Source of the DNA: Fomitopsis serialis
Lineage: Eukaryota > Basidiomycota > Agaricomycetes > Polyporales > Fomitopsidaceae
DNA: 30,861 nt
Direction: 5' to 3'
Assembly (NCBI RefSeq): GCF_022376445.1
Contig: NW_025955402.1
Span: 1 to 30,861 of the forward strand
The notes below the pieces were generated by a model. The model had not been told where the DNA came from. It saw only the letters and a program-made list of their open reading frames with translations, and did not search any database. Position numbers and translations under genes: made by a program. The first letter of the stretch is position 1. Every line of letters begins with the position of its first letter. Below are positions 1 to 9,863 of the stretch, piece after piece.

Positions 1-594
1 GCAACGCTTGCCGCAAAATTCGTGCGCTGCAATGACAGACACAGGTTGAGTAACATCGGTGTCATCGTATGAGAACCCACTGACTGCCATTTCTATCGAC
101 ATACACAGGTCGCGAGTGACAGTTCTAGAAGATGAAGTCAGTCAGTGCGCAAAATGATAATCACATTGTTCCACGTACCTTGCAGAGCCTTTTCTGTGTT
201 CCTCCCCCTGCCTGGTATTGTGCGCTGCAACGCTGGCCACAGAAGTCGTGCGCTGAGCGCGATAGGGACGGACAGATGTGAGAATGCTACGAAGTCATAC
301 AAATACCCACGTACTGCGATTGGCGTCGACATACACCGGGCGTGAGTGGCAATTCTGTAAATTGTACAAGTTCAGAGACGTATTGAACGCCGTGAAATAC
401 ACCGCGGCTCCATGCACCTTGCAAAGCTTCGCGCCGCCTACACTAGGACTGTGTCCATTGGACTGTTGCATAGCGTCCCTATGCTTCTGTGAGCAGAAAG
501 GGGAGTACGAGCCATCAGGATTCTGCCATGTGCCTTTGTGACAGCCAGGATAGCGACAGGTTGCGTTTTGCGCGGGCAATATTTGGGCACACAT
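1..594 (-). CDS. PARP-like ADP-ribosyltransferase copy A, N-terminal zinc-module part (cut by window edge)
   Basis: This is the N-terminal end of a fungal PARP-like protein; its catalytic part lies beyond position 1. Exons read on the minus strand are 594-418, 354-315, 252-179, 124-85 and 26-1, with GT-AG introns and consistent phase. Exon 1 carries a Cys/His module (CRYPGCHKGTW, then NPDGSY, FCSQKHRDAM) and ends KLCK. The next exons supply NCHSRPVYVD and HDFCGQRC. Unlike copies B and C, the KLCK/NCHSRPVYVD/HEFCGKRC exon set occurs twice, from a tandem duplication with a period of about 226 bases. The start at 594 matches the Met position of the other two copies. No disabling change is visible in the part shown. 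Zinc binding is inferred from the Cys/His spacing; assignment to the PARP family rests on full-length copies B and C. Confidence 0.82.
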
Positions 595-660
595 AGCCAG
601 CCTGGTCTGTCGGTGATCGAGGAAGACCTTCTCGCGCCGAGCTTGAAGGCGTAGGGCTTG

Positions 661-672
661 CACTTATATGTA
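661..672 (-). promoter_or_regulatory. putative TATA-type promoter element of PARP copy A
   Basis: Read on the minus strand this is TACATATAAGTG, 67 bases upstream of the copy A start codon. The same 12 bases stand 64 bases upstream of copy B, although the sequence around them has diverged, which argues for a conserved core promoter element. Its function is inferred from position and conservation. Confidence 0.4.
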
Positions 673-1990
673 GGGCGCACAAAGAATACGCCCGTACAAC
701 ATATGTTAGAAGGGACTTACGAGACTGCTGATATAACTTATGAGTTCGAACACAGATCGACCTCTTCAAGGTTGGACTTCACGTCGACAGTCTTTTCTGG
801 ACCAGACAGTGGGCGTCTCATTCATCCAACACGCCTTCGAAACTCTATCCTGTGATCGCCGCGCTCATGTGTTCAGATTGAACGTGTATCTGGACCACAA
901 TTCCCTTCGTCGCCCACCGCCGATCCCATGTTTGACTTCTTTGGGTCTTATCGATGCAGATGCCAGAACACACGATGGAGGGCAATTGCAATGTACATGA
1001 GGACGGCGATCACGAGAAGTTTTGGGGTCCCTCCGGTCACATAGATAACGTATGCGCCATATTAATGTCTGGTGAAACCGCCCGGGTATGCTTCAGCGAA
1101 CGGAGGACACAACTAAGGATGAGATCTACCCCACGTTCCTTACTCGCCCGTAGCCTCAGCTCGAGTGTGGACACCCCTGAACTGACAGCGACATCAGAGG
1201 CGCACTAGCCCTCATTACGTGTCGTTCGGCTTCCGCCTCGAGCTCTCACCGATGTCAGTGGCTGCCTTCGAAATACCTCCAGGGAACACACAGCCAATCG
1301 AGCCAGTAAGTCCTGTCTGTGTCACACCGACGTCGACTGGGGACCGCGCTGGGAAACAGAGAATCGACATTTATCAATCGGGGTGAATCGCTTCATCGCT
1401 TCAGGGGACCCTAGATATCTCATTGAATAAAACCGACAAGGTACCAGAAGAGAAAGCGTACCGTTGAGATAGGGCAGCTGCCAGCAGTACCCGAGTGGCG
1501 GTGGCACGAGTCGGCGACAACTCCGGGTGCTGCGTTGAGGAGAGAAGTGGGAACGCGTGTCAAGAACCTTCGCACGTATGTCCCGCACCAAACTCAAAGA
1601 CGAATACCTCTATTGAACTTTGTTGCCTCGCTGAAGATTCCGCGAGGCTGCCCGACTTCAGAGGTACTTATCAACCATGGCGCGTTGCATGGGTCAGACC
1701 ACGCACCCATCGTGCGACGTCAAAGCGAGCGGTCGCAGGCACATGTCTTCCTGGAGTCATATTGAGTGGCCCATTAAGCATGCGCCATACGTACTCACCA
1801 AACGAGCTTGTGCTAGCTGTCAAGGAAGGACTTGTAGTGGCCTACTGATGCCTCTCGTGCGATGCCGCAAGGGCTGTCTACTTCTTGAGCATGAGCAGAT
1901 ACAGGCGACGGTCGATCGTATGTTCTTCCTCGGCTCATCTGTGCGCTCGTCGACTCAGAAAATGGCGATTGCCCTTCTGAGCGAGCTGTT
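661..1990. repeat. duplicated upstream flank of the PARP genes (copy shared with 7.1-7.6 kb)
   Basis: No gene is recognisable here. The stretch is a diverged duplicate of the flank upstream of PARP copy B. Matching blocks include 661-675 with 7109-7123, the GAGGACGGCGATCA block near 1000 with that near 7430, and the block around 1868-1920 (GGCTGTCTACT, then GGTCGATCGTA) with that around 7508-7560. Large unmatched insertions lie between the blocks. Short open frames at 1322-1597 (minus) and 1495-1848 (plus) resemble no family I know. This flank shows that PARP duplication carried more than one kilobase of upstream DNA. Confidence 0.5.
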
Positions 1991-2049
1991 CGGTTCGGCG
2001 GAGGAGACGTCCATATGAACTGGTCACCTGCGGAAGCTGGACAAGCTCT

Positions 2050-2431
2050 TAGCCTAGCGTGCGGTCGCATCGGCGCCTTCCTAGCTCAAGGACACATCCC
2101 CAGAACGAGTCAACGTGGTGGAGTAATCAGCGTCCGGACGACGCCAGTGACGCGCGAGCGACGCTCTTGCGTACGTACCGGCTGTCTTCGATCAGCTGGT
2201 TGTTGCCGGTCTTGAAGAGCATGCCACGCAGCGACAGGTGCTGCGCGAACTTCGCCTCGAGGACATCGTCCATTCCCCGGATGTTGACGTCGAACCAGTC
2301 CGCGCACTGCAGCCCGCACAAGTTCCCCGCTTCCTGAAGAGCGTCGCGGGATCGGGGAGCAGGTGGATGCACTCCGCCAGGTCCGGCTGGTCTGGCACGA
2401 ATTTGTGTGCCTGGAACATTGGGTAGGACAC
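2050..2431 (-). pseudogene. NADAR-domain gene fragment N1 (decayed)
   Basis: On the minus strand this reads as the second half of a NADAR domain. It starts at FQAHKFVPDQPDLAE, changes frame, and continues as DWFDVNIRGMDDVLEAKF, then LIEDS, then after a degenerate intron DSFWGC. The exon that would carry YPTAEH is missing upstream. The splice acceptor before FQAHKF reads AA where intact copy N2 has AG. At least one further single-base change breaks the frame between LLPD and ALQEAG, and the C-terminal LGKALMRLR motif is garbled. It is therefore a dead copy. The family call is secure because the motifs align with N2 and N3. Confidence 0.75.
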
Positions 2432-2599
2432 ACGCCGCCGTAAGCGCACTTGCTGGTAGACAGCCGCAGAGAATTCACCACGCAGGGTTCAGCGCGTGAC
2501 GTGTTGAGATACCTTCGAGTGGACTTGGATGGTGACTGGTGACCAACAAGGCATCGTCTGCGTACTTATGGACGAGATAACACAATCGCGGACAAGTAC

Positions 2600-3340
2600 T
2601 GAAATGAAAAGGTTAAGGGTGGGCACATAGACCTACAGCGGTAAATACCTCGCACAGTAGGCATCCAGCAAATCTCCGCACCTCCTCTACGCCCCCGCAT
2701 AACCAAGCCATTCCTCCTCACCTCCAGCATGTCATTGGAAGCTGCTGCAGGGACAGCTCTCGCTATGGGCCTATTGCTTTGTTACAAGCACGGAATATCC
2801 TGATAATAGGGGTCGAGCATCGTATCCTCTGCGCAAAATGGTCTTCGGATCCTCGCGTGGACAAGCACCAGGAAAAGCAATCGTATGCCTTAATATGCGG
2901 CTGCCCTCGTATCGCTGTGGTTTATTGTCACGGACTAGTATTGGACTGGTATCTGTCGAAACGCATCAGTAAATATCCATGCATATATGCCTGGAAGACC
3001 TACGTATGGTTCAGCAGTCATGGCATGATGAGTACGACCCACGAGGATTCAGCCACATAAGTGGTCCGCGCGTGATGTGCCGGGTCACTTTCTTGCGGGC
3101 CAGGATAGGGAGCCAATACAACGGCTTCCGTGTATGCATGCACGAGGCTTATGTTCCGACCACAGACACTGATATTGATAAGGTTAATAGTAGGCAAGAA
3201 GAGTCGCAGCGTCACCTATTCTCCGCACGCCATCCACGCCCCCAGGTAAGCCACCTCTTCTGACCTCCATCATGTCACTGGAAGCTGCTGCAGCGACACT
3301 CCTTGTTACTATGTTTATCGTGTTTTGGATTGTCCCGTGC
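2600..3340 (+). repeat. tandem duplication of the NADAR N2 5' end
   Basis: The promoter and start region of NADAR N2 occurs twice, about 543 bases apart. The first copy has an ATG at 2729 and reads MSLEAAAGTALAMGLLLC before a stop codon after 24 residues. The second has the ATG at 3272 that opens the intact gene with MSLEAAAATLLVTMFIVFW. The preceding bases (GGTTAA...GGCA, CTCCGCA, ACGCCCCC, CACCTC) also match in order. The region between the copies contains no other gene I can recognise. The first start is a relic or decoy. Confidence 0.6.
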
Positions 3341-4239
3341 GTGGAGCGGCCAGACCACCAGGATCGACTATGGCACCGTCGGCGCAGAACGACCTCAGAA
3401 CCTCGGAGACACCACCAAGAAGAGCGATCATACAATCTCAGGAATGTGGGCGTATCAGACCCGCCAGGTGAGCGTTGTTGCGAGGGCTAGACGTCGATGT
3501 TCAAGCAGGTCGTCTTGTCGGCGAAGTGGTTCCCTCGACACCGTCGTCGCGCCACCGGACGCGCCGGCGCTCTCGCGCCCAGCCACCTCCTTCGGACTCG
3601 GCACCGTATCCCATTCTTTTCTACCACCGTCGTGATCCATACTACGAGTGCGTATCGTTGAAGCTATGGCTAAGCTGCCCACCAAGACTCATGCACTCTG
3701 TCTGTCAGATTTACGAACTTCGCCCCATGGGACATTCGCTGGCGCGATGGTAACACATACCCGACCGCAGAGCACCGTACGTCTTCTGCGACCGCCTGCA
3801 TTGTATCCAACCCGGCCACTGATGCATGATGCATGACACCCAGTGTTCCAAGCGCACAAGTTCATGATCACCCGACCAGACTTGGCCGACCGGATCCGCG
3901 GCCTCCCGAGCCCACGCGCCGCACTCGATGAAGCGGGCCGCCTGCGTAGGCTACAACGCACAGACTGGTTTGACGTCAATATCAGTGTCATGGACGCGAT
4001 TCTCGAGGCGAAGTTCACGCAGCATCCGGAACTGAGAGACATGCTCCTCGGCACGGGGGAGAGCAAACTTATCGAGGACAGTCCGGTGTGTGTCTTGCGC
4101 GCAGTGCGATACGGTGCTTTGGTGTTCATACAGTGAACAGGTCGACTCCTTTTGGGGCTGGGGCCATGATGGTCGGGGACGAAATGAGCTCGGAAAGGCT
4201 CTCATGCGATTGCGCGCCAAGCTACGCAGTAGTCATTGA
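3272..4239 (+). CDS. NADAR-domain protein N2 with N-terminal membrane segment (intact)
   Basis: Five exons (3272-3467, 3509-3647, 3709-3776, 3844-4085, 4141-4239) join in frame through GT-AG introns to give 247 residues. Residues about 8-22 are strongly hydrophobic (ATLLVTMFIVFWIVP), a likely signal anchor, followed by a basic linker. The NADAR domain (formerly DUF1768; E. coli YbiA family) then shows ILFYHRRDPYYE, FTNFAPWDI, YPTAEHLFQAHKF, DWFDVNI, LEAKFTQH, LLGTGESKLIEDS and DSFWGWGHDGRGRNELGKAL. Known members cleave N-glycosidic bonds of ribosyl intermediates, and some remove ADP-ribose from guanine. The substrate here is unknown. All expected core motifs are present, so it may be functional. 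It runs convergent to an allantoinase remnant. The first intron, at 41 bases, is the least certain junction. Confidence 0.85.
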
Positions 4240-4333
4240 GGCCTGGAATAATCTGTGCTATTGGTTTGTGTCTGAGCATCTGTTTATCATCGACCTCGTT
4301 TATAATTGTATCTTTTGTATCTGAAGCGATAGC

Positions 4334-4720
4334 AGCTATCTCACGGGTTGCCACGCTTAGAACGCGTCACTCGTATGATCGTACACAATTCAGGTTCGTA
4401 CGTAGGTTTCTTTGCACCCGTCCCTGCGACTACAGGCCCGCGTACGGGATTGGCTTGCCATGAAGCTCGGCAACTCCCTTGTCATTTACGCACGAACTAT
4501 GGCTCAACTCCTTGATAGATTCTGACGGACAAGAAGGCCTACGGTGAACACCGTCTCCAGAGACGACGAGATCCCCTTCATGACCCACCTTCAGCACGCC
4601 GTTACAGTCGAAGCCCAGGCATAGTAATGAGTCGCACCTCGGGTCGTCCTCCAAAGCCTTCAGACTCACAACCTCCCACAACGCATGGTGTCGGAGAGAT
4701 AGCATAGGGGTGGACGGAGG
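4334..4720 (-). pseudogene. allantoinase C-terminal remnant
   Basis: The minus strand aligns with the last part of the intact allantoinase at 10.94-11.24 kb, including the C-terminal exon. Recognisable pieces are GVLKVGHEGDLVVSGDG (intact copy: [16 protein letters not shown]) and a damaged version of the VYDRVGGAF and PVGQLL tail with internal stop codons. The flank next to NADAR N2 also matches the intergenic DNA between N3 and the intact allantoinase. This shows an old copy of the whole NADAR/allantoinase convergent pair. Similarity fades beyond about 4720, and the catalytic metal-binding half is gone. Confidence 0.7.
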
Positions 4721-5277
4721 CAAGCGACCGTCTAACAGATCAGGAAGGCATTATGATCTCGTATAAGGTATTGTACAGAAGGGAAATGAGCACACGTTGA
4801 AGCGACAAATGTCCGTTGAGCTGCTTTTTGAATTTGTGCTACGGATCATAGTCTCGGGGCGTCGAGGTTTGCAGCTCAACAACAGCTATAACGATTGCGA
4901 CCTGCGCCTCAGGGATCATCGATGGTACAAGCCTCTGCCAATCACAGCACTCAAGTTGATGCTGCGATTCAGAATAACTTGACGTCGAATATATAGCCAT
5001 TGTGCGTGGGCAGCGGACTTGACCGTTCCCTGCAGTGAGGTCGTCACCATTGAGTTAGTACTGGACCGAACTAGCTAACGATGATACGCAAGTGTAGACT
5101 CGACGAAGAAGTGTCACGACATCGATCTATGAGCTGCAGACCTACATACACCGTGCCATGCCAGTGCCAAGGAACCAGTTCATACAAAGCCAAGATTGAC
5201 AAACTAGAGCTGGGAGATGACAGAATACGGGACCCTGATAGAGCTATACGGAAGCGAAGCGAATGCAATTGTGAAAA
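4721..5277. other. no recognisable gene
   Basis: This stretch lies between the allantoinase remnant and the 3' end of PARP copy B. Only short open frames without family motifs occur (for example 4797-4982 and 5081-5290 on the plus strand). I see no repeat or RNA structure that stands out. Confidence 0.4.
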
Positions 5278-7045
5278 TCAGCCATTGTAGATGATCAAGA
5301 ACAGTGGCCTAATGGCGTCGTTCTGCCATAGCATGTAGAGTCAGAGCGAGTCGTCACCGACGTGTAGAAGCTCACCCTGTAGACTACAAGGACATTGTAC
5401 ATCTCCGCATCAACGCACGTGGATTGTGGATAGCGGCGAAGTACTCACCAACAGCTTCATCATAATCCAATCTACCGCTGGCAGGCTCGCCGATGACAGA
5501 ATTGTAGCCGTGCGGTGGCTAAGGAATATCGGTATCACGCAAAGCCTGAGGCTGCGTCAGCATCAGAGTATTGCATACGCACCTCGGTCAAGGATGTGCT
5601 TGAGTTCGTCATCTTGATCGTCTTACCCAACACAACGTCGTTGAGCAACATCGCCTTGTACGGTGAGCCGCCTAAATTCTTGACATAGGCGTTCGAATTC
5701 GACGATGTTGCAGAAGTGTATATCCCTGGGCCAAATACACCCACGTTGCCTTTGTGGAAGGAGAACTGTCGCACTACCGTCAGCGCGAGTGAGACGACGA
5801 GGTATAAAACAAGACACGACGAACCTCAATTATCCTGCAAATTGAACACTTGGCATCTTTGCAAAGAGCACCCTTGTTCTCAGAGTCGCCGATCGTGCAG
5901 GTTCGGGTCGTGCCGTGCCACCTCCGCCTACTATTTCCCCCGGTAATGTGGGTGTTACGTTCGACATGACGCTTATACGACATAAACGCGTCAGTGTGGG
6001 ACTTATGGCAGTAGACCTTCCATATCTATTGAAGACATTCATTGAGCAATCGTCTTTGGACAGCCTGAAAATGTAGACACCCGCCTTGACTATGGCAGGT
6101 TTGGTCGTGGAGTGCTTCCATTGATCGGTGAACTGCTTCGAGACTGCAAATAAAGAAGGGCAAGTCGACAAGGCGTCGTGCCAAGATCACGAAAGGGATT
6201 TACCGTCTTGGAAGGATGCCATGTCCGGGCTTATGTTCAAAATGACAGGAGCTGCCAAAGACCGTCAGTGCGGTGCGATCGGAAAGTCTATGACAACGAA
6301 ACGCCTCACTCGAGCCAAATGTATCGTCCTTGCAGCGGTTGGAGCAGAAGTCGCTCATCTTCCCGTTAATGATGACCTTGGGCCGCTGCCGGCACCTAAA
6401 GACGCCGTGGGCAATGAGCACCACGTCCACGGTGCACTGGTAAGCATGAGACAATTACAGGAGACACAACTCCACGCCCTGGCTATATGACCGAATGTTC
6501 AATGTTACAGATCATTAGTGTGTTATGGCTTCTTACGCGTGATGCGACCTAGAACAGTAGTCACTTGGCTTGCCGTTAGGCCCTACGTAGACCGGTTTCT
6601 GGCATCCCGGGAGCTTGCAGATGCCGGCGCGGACAATCCCTTGGGCTCCTCTGATACCTCCCTGGAAGGCATCATGGCAACGATTGCCACAAAATTCGTG
6701 CACTACGTCACAGACATCGTTTGAGCGACTCCGGCGTGGAATTATATGACACCCCACATACTGCGATTAGCGTCGACATACACCGGGCGCAAATGACAAT
6801 TCTATTATATAGTGAGGTTCAAAGACGTTTTGAACACCGTGAAAGGAATACATCGGAGCTCCACGCACCTTGCAGAGCTTCGCGCCGCCTACGCTGGGGC
6901 TGGGCCCATTGGATTGTTGCATGGTATCCCTATGTTTCTTGGAGCAGAAGGAGGAATACGAGCCGTCAGGATTCTGCCACGCGCCTTTGTGACAGCCAGG
7001 ATAGCAACAGGTTGCGTTCGGCGTATATGATCTATGGGCAGACAT
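5278..7045 (-). CDS. PARP-like ADP-ribosyltransferase copy B with zinc modules (intact, 12 exons)
   Basis: Predicted to transfer ADP-ribose from NAD+ to a target not known here. Minus-strand exons 7045-6869, 6801-6762, 6702-6537, 6482-6459, 6395-6310, 6251-6204, 6143-6085, 6025-5825, 5765-5583, 5518-5449, 5383-5376 and 5322-5278 join in frame to 368 residues. The N-terminal half has Cys/His modules: CCYPGCHKGAW, NCHLRPVYVD with HEFCGNRC, CKLPGCQKPVYVG with DYCS, and CLLCRQRPK with DFCSNRC. Then come SKQFTDQWKH and the PARP fold, with His237 (RRRWHGT), Tyr283 (GPGIYTSATSS) and Glu349 (LDYDEAVVY) forming an H-Y-E triad. A short Cys cluster (CKDAKCSIC) lies between His and Tyr. This layout matches a PARP-like family common in mushroom-forming fungi. 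Intron 7 begins with GC, and exon 11 has only eight bases. No signal peptide is visible, so it is probably nuclear or cytosolic. Confidence 0.88.
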
Positions 7046-7867
7046 AATGAGCCTCGTGTGTCAGTGCCGAGAGGAGACTTCCTCGCACTGAGCAATACGC
7101 AAGGCCTTCACTTATATGTAAGACGTGAAATGAAGAGGCTCGCACAAGGTTCGTAAAGACTTACTGCTGACATGATGCAGACGTGGTTCTACCTATTGTT
7201 GATGGTCGCTGCCTGATCAGTCACAGCGAGCATCTCATTAAGCCCTTGACCACATACCTTCGGATCTCGGTCTTGCGGTCTGCACGCTCTGCAACCAGCG
7301 TGCATCTCGACCGCAACTCTCCTCATCGCCCAATGCCAGTGCTATACTTGACTGTTCCAATACAGTTGTTGATCGTATCGATGTAGAAGCTGTGGAACAT
7401 GAGTACAGTGCGGTTGTGACGTACACGAGGACGGCGATCAATAGAAAGAGGGGTTGCCTCGTCCACACAGGCTACACGCGCGCGCTACCAATGTCTGTCG
7501 CGTCGCAGGCTGTCTACTCGCATGATCCTGTGCGGATGCAGGCGATGGTCGATCGTACTCGAACGTTATGTATGACCGATTGCGTGCGCAGACCTCGAGA
7601 CAATGCACAGCGCGCATTCTCCCGTCTCTAGCATTGATCTTAGGTTGGTTCAGCAACCTGCGCACCGTGCGGATCATGTTGCGATCCGAGGGTGCCGCGC
7701 GACGGATTACTCGAAGCAGTTTTGAAGGTTGTATACGCCAGGAAACTACGAGCGGCGGCGCTAACACTGTATACATATTGCGAGTGCGACTTGTTCACGA
7801 TGATTCATGCACAATAGGTTCATCGTCATCAAGTCACAAAATTGGTGGTTTGATGGTGCATCAAGAG
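7046..7867. other. intergenic between PARP copies B and C; duplicated PARP flank
   Basis: No gene is recognised. The stretch from 7046 to about 7640 is the upstream flank of PARP copy B and is a diverged duplicate of the copy A flank. The last part (about 7640-7867) is the 3' flank of PARP copy C. The open frame at 7568-8107 on the plus strand is antisense to the end of copy C and is a shadow of it. Confidence 0.5.
7109..7120 (-). promoter_or_regulatory. putative TATA-type promoter element of PARP copy B
   Basis: Minus-strand TACATATAAGTG, 64 bases upstream of the copy B start codon. It is identical to the element 67 bases upstream of copy A. Confidence 0.4.
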
Positions 7868-9639
7868 TCAGCGACCATAGATCACCAGGAAGAGCGGCCG
7901 AATTGCTTCATTCTGCAGATATCGTCAACAATTGCAGTAAAGTTCACGTACAATATAACCTCACCTTGTAGACTGAGCGGGAGAGCATGTCGTCGTCAAC
8001 GCCAGTGGATCACACGGAACAACACTATGTTCTTACCAATGGCTTCATCATCATTTAGGCTTCTTCCCGGCTCGCCGACGACCGAGTCATATCCTGCAGG
8101 AGGCTAGATCATACACGGCCTCAGTATGTTTGGCATTGTACAATGGTGTATGTTCACCTGCGTGAGCGACGGACTGTCGACGGTCAACTTTATGGCCTTG
8201 CCCATCACGACGTCGCTGAGAAGCATCGCCTTGTACGGTGATCCGCCCTGCTCTTGGACGTAGTCGTTTGCCTTCGAGGACGTCGCTGAAGTGTAGATTC
8301 CCGCGCCGAATCGACCAAAGTTCGTTCGGTGGCCGAATTTCGCAAGGCGGAACGACGTCTACGAATGGTGCGATGGAACAGACGTCATGATCCGAAATAG
8401 AGAAGTCGCATATATGGCACGAACCTTGATTATCCCGCAGAGCGAGCAGACGCTGCTGTTGCATACGGCGGGCTGAATCTCGCTGTCGCCGATCTTACAC
8501 GCACGGGTCGTTCCGTGCCAACGGCGTTTGCTATTGCCCCCTGGTATCTCACGCGTGCGCTCAACGCTCAGCCGGTATCGCGAGAACTGGTCGTTGTGTT
8601 GCTTGTCGCAGAATATCTTCCATATCTGCGTCTCGCTGAGTGACGCTCGTCTCAGCGAGACTAGACGACAAACCCACCTTGATGACAGTAGGGACATGTG
8701 TCGGATGCTTCCACTGGCTCCGGAATTGTTTTGACACTGGATATGGTCAGTATACAGACCCGTCCGACAGACACGACGGGTCCGCCATACCGTCTTCGAA
8801 GGATTCCATGCTGACATTGATGTGCAGGATAAGTGGAGCTATCAAATATAGGTGAGACCGGGTTATCGGAGACGTGGACAGATGTTCCTCACCGGAATTG
8901 AAAGTGATCTTACTACAACGCTTGGAGCAGAAGTCACTTAACTTCCCGTTCAAGGTGACCTTCGGCCACTTCGAGCAACTGCAGGAGCTAATAGTAAATG
9001 CATGTACCAATACAGATGAACCACGTGAAGTACGAGAGGCAATTTTCGGCCTTTCCGTTCCGCAGCGCTTCGCTATAGGGATGTAGATGGATGAGAGAGA
9101 GATGACATGTTCAAGTTGAGATACTTGCAGGCGATGCGCATTCGTGCAGTATTCACCAGGCACGCCGTTCTGGCCCACAAATGCAGGTTTCCCGCATTGA
9201 GGAAGCTTGCAGACAACAGTCGTAGGAGCCGGTGATGCGCGCGGACTTCCGGTGTTCAAACGTTCACTATTCCCTTTTGGGAGGCAGTAACACAACGCAT
9301 GCCGCAGAAGTCGTGTTCTTGGGGCAAGACATCAATATGGGGTCGGCGATGGTCACTTCGTAGCTCACATACCTTTATTGTTCGCAATATACACTGGCCT
9401 TGCTTGACAGTGCTGTACATCGATTTGAGATGACTGGTAAGATGAACACCGATACAGAGGCGATCCCGTACCTTGCAGAGTTTCACAGGATCTTGCACGC
9501 CATTCACCTGCCTCATAGCATCTCGATGGCTCGTACCACAGTAGGAGGAATACGATCCATCGGGATCCTGCCAAACACTTTGGCGACAACCAGGATACTG
9601 ACAAGAGGTATTGTGAGTCCGCGTCGTGTCCGAGCACAT
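7868..9639 (-). CDS. PARP-like ADP-ribosyltransferase copy C (12 exons, one apparent frameshift)
   Basis: This is a third copy with the exon plan of copy B: 9639-9472, 9412-9373, 9317-9129, 9072-9034, 8978-8893, 8838-8791, 8736-8678, 8625-8425, 8358-8158, 8103-8037, 7972-7965 and 7912-7868. Exons 2, 5, 6, 7, 8, 11 and 12 have the same lengths as in B. Zinc modules read CQYPGCRQSVW, HCQARPVYIA with HDFCGMRC, CKLPQCGKPAFVG with YCTNAH, and CLSCSKWPK with DFCSKRC. The triad is present: RRWHGTTRAC, GAGIYTSATSS and a DDEAIVY glutamate. Exon 3 is one base short for its frame, between HDFCGMRC and CKLPQCG (about 9255-9300), so the gene is either recently broken or has a sequence error. Intron 3 starts GCAAGT, a consensus GC donor. 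It lies head-to-head with NADAR N3, 224 bases apart. Confidence 0.82.
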
Positions 9640-9863
9640 CCTTAGACCTCGTGGATGGCGGGTGGAAGAAAGGCGTACAGGCGAATCCTAGCCATAAGTA
9701 CGGAGAAAAACGAGGAGATTAGGTTTAGTGGATGTCAGCGAAGCCGAGCAGGTTAGGTAGCCGCCCTAGCTGGTTTGTTCGGATGCTGGCCACGCGCCAC
9801 TGTTCGCCAGAGTCGACCCACCAGAGGTCCACGGCACGTATCTCTCTCTCCTACTCCGCGCGG
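9640..9863. promoter_or_regulatory. short divergent promoter region between PARP copy C and NADAR N3
   Basis: The two start codons (9639 minus, 9864 plus) are separated by only 224 bases and point away from each other. Both promoters must lie here or overlap, which makes shared control possible. I see no clear TATA element like that of copies A and B. A pyrimidine tract (CTCTCTCTCCTACTCC) lies just upstream of the NADAR start. Co-regulation is inference. Confidence 0.4.

Noticed and set aside
7568..8107. 179-codon plus frame
   Set aside because: It is antisense to the last exons of PARP copy C and shows no domain of its own.
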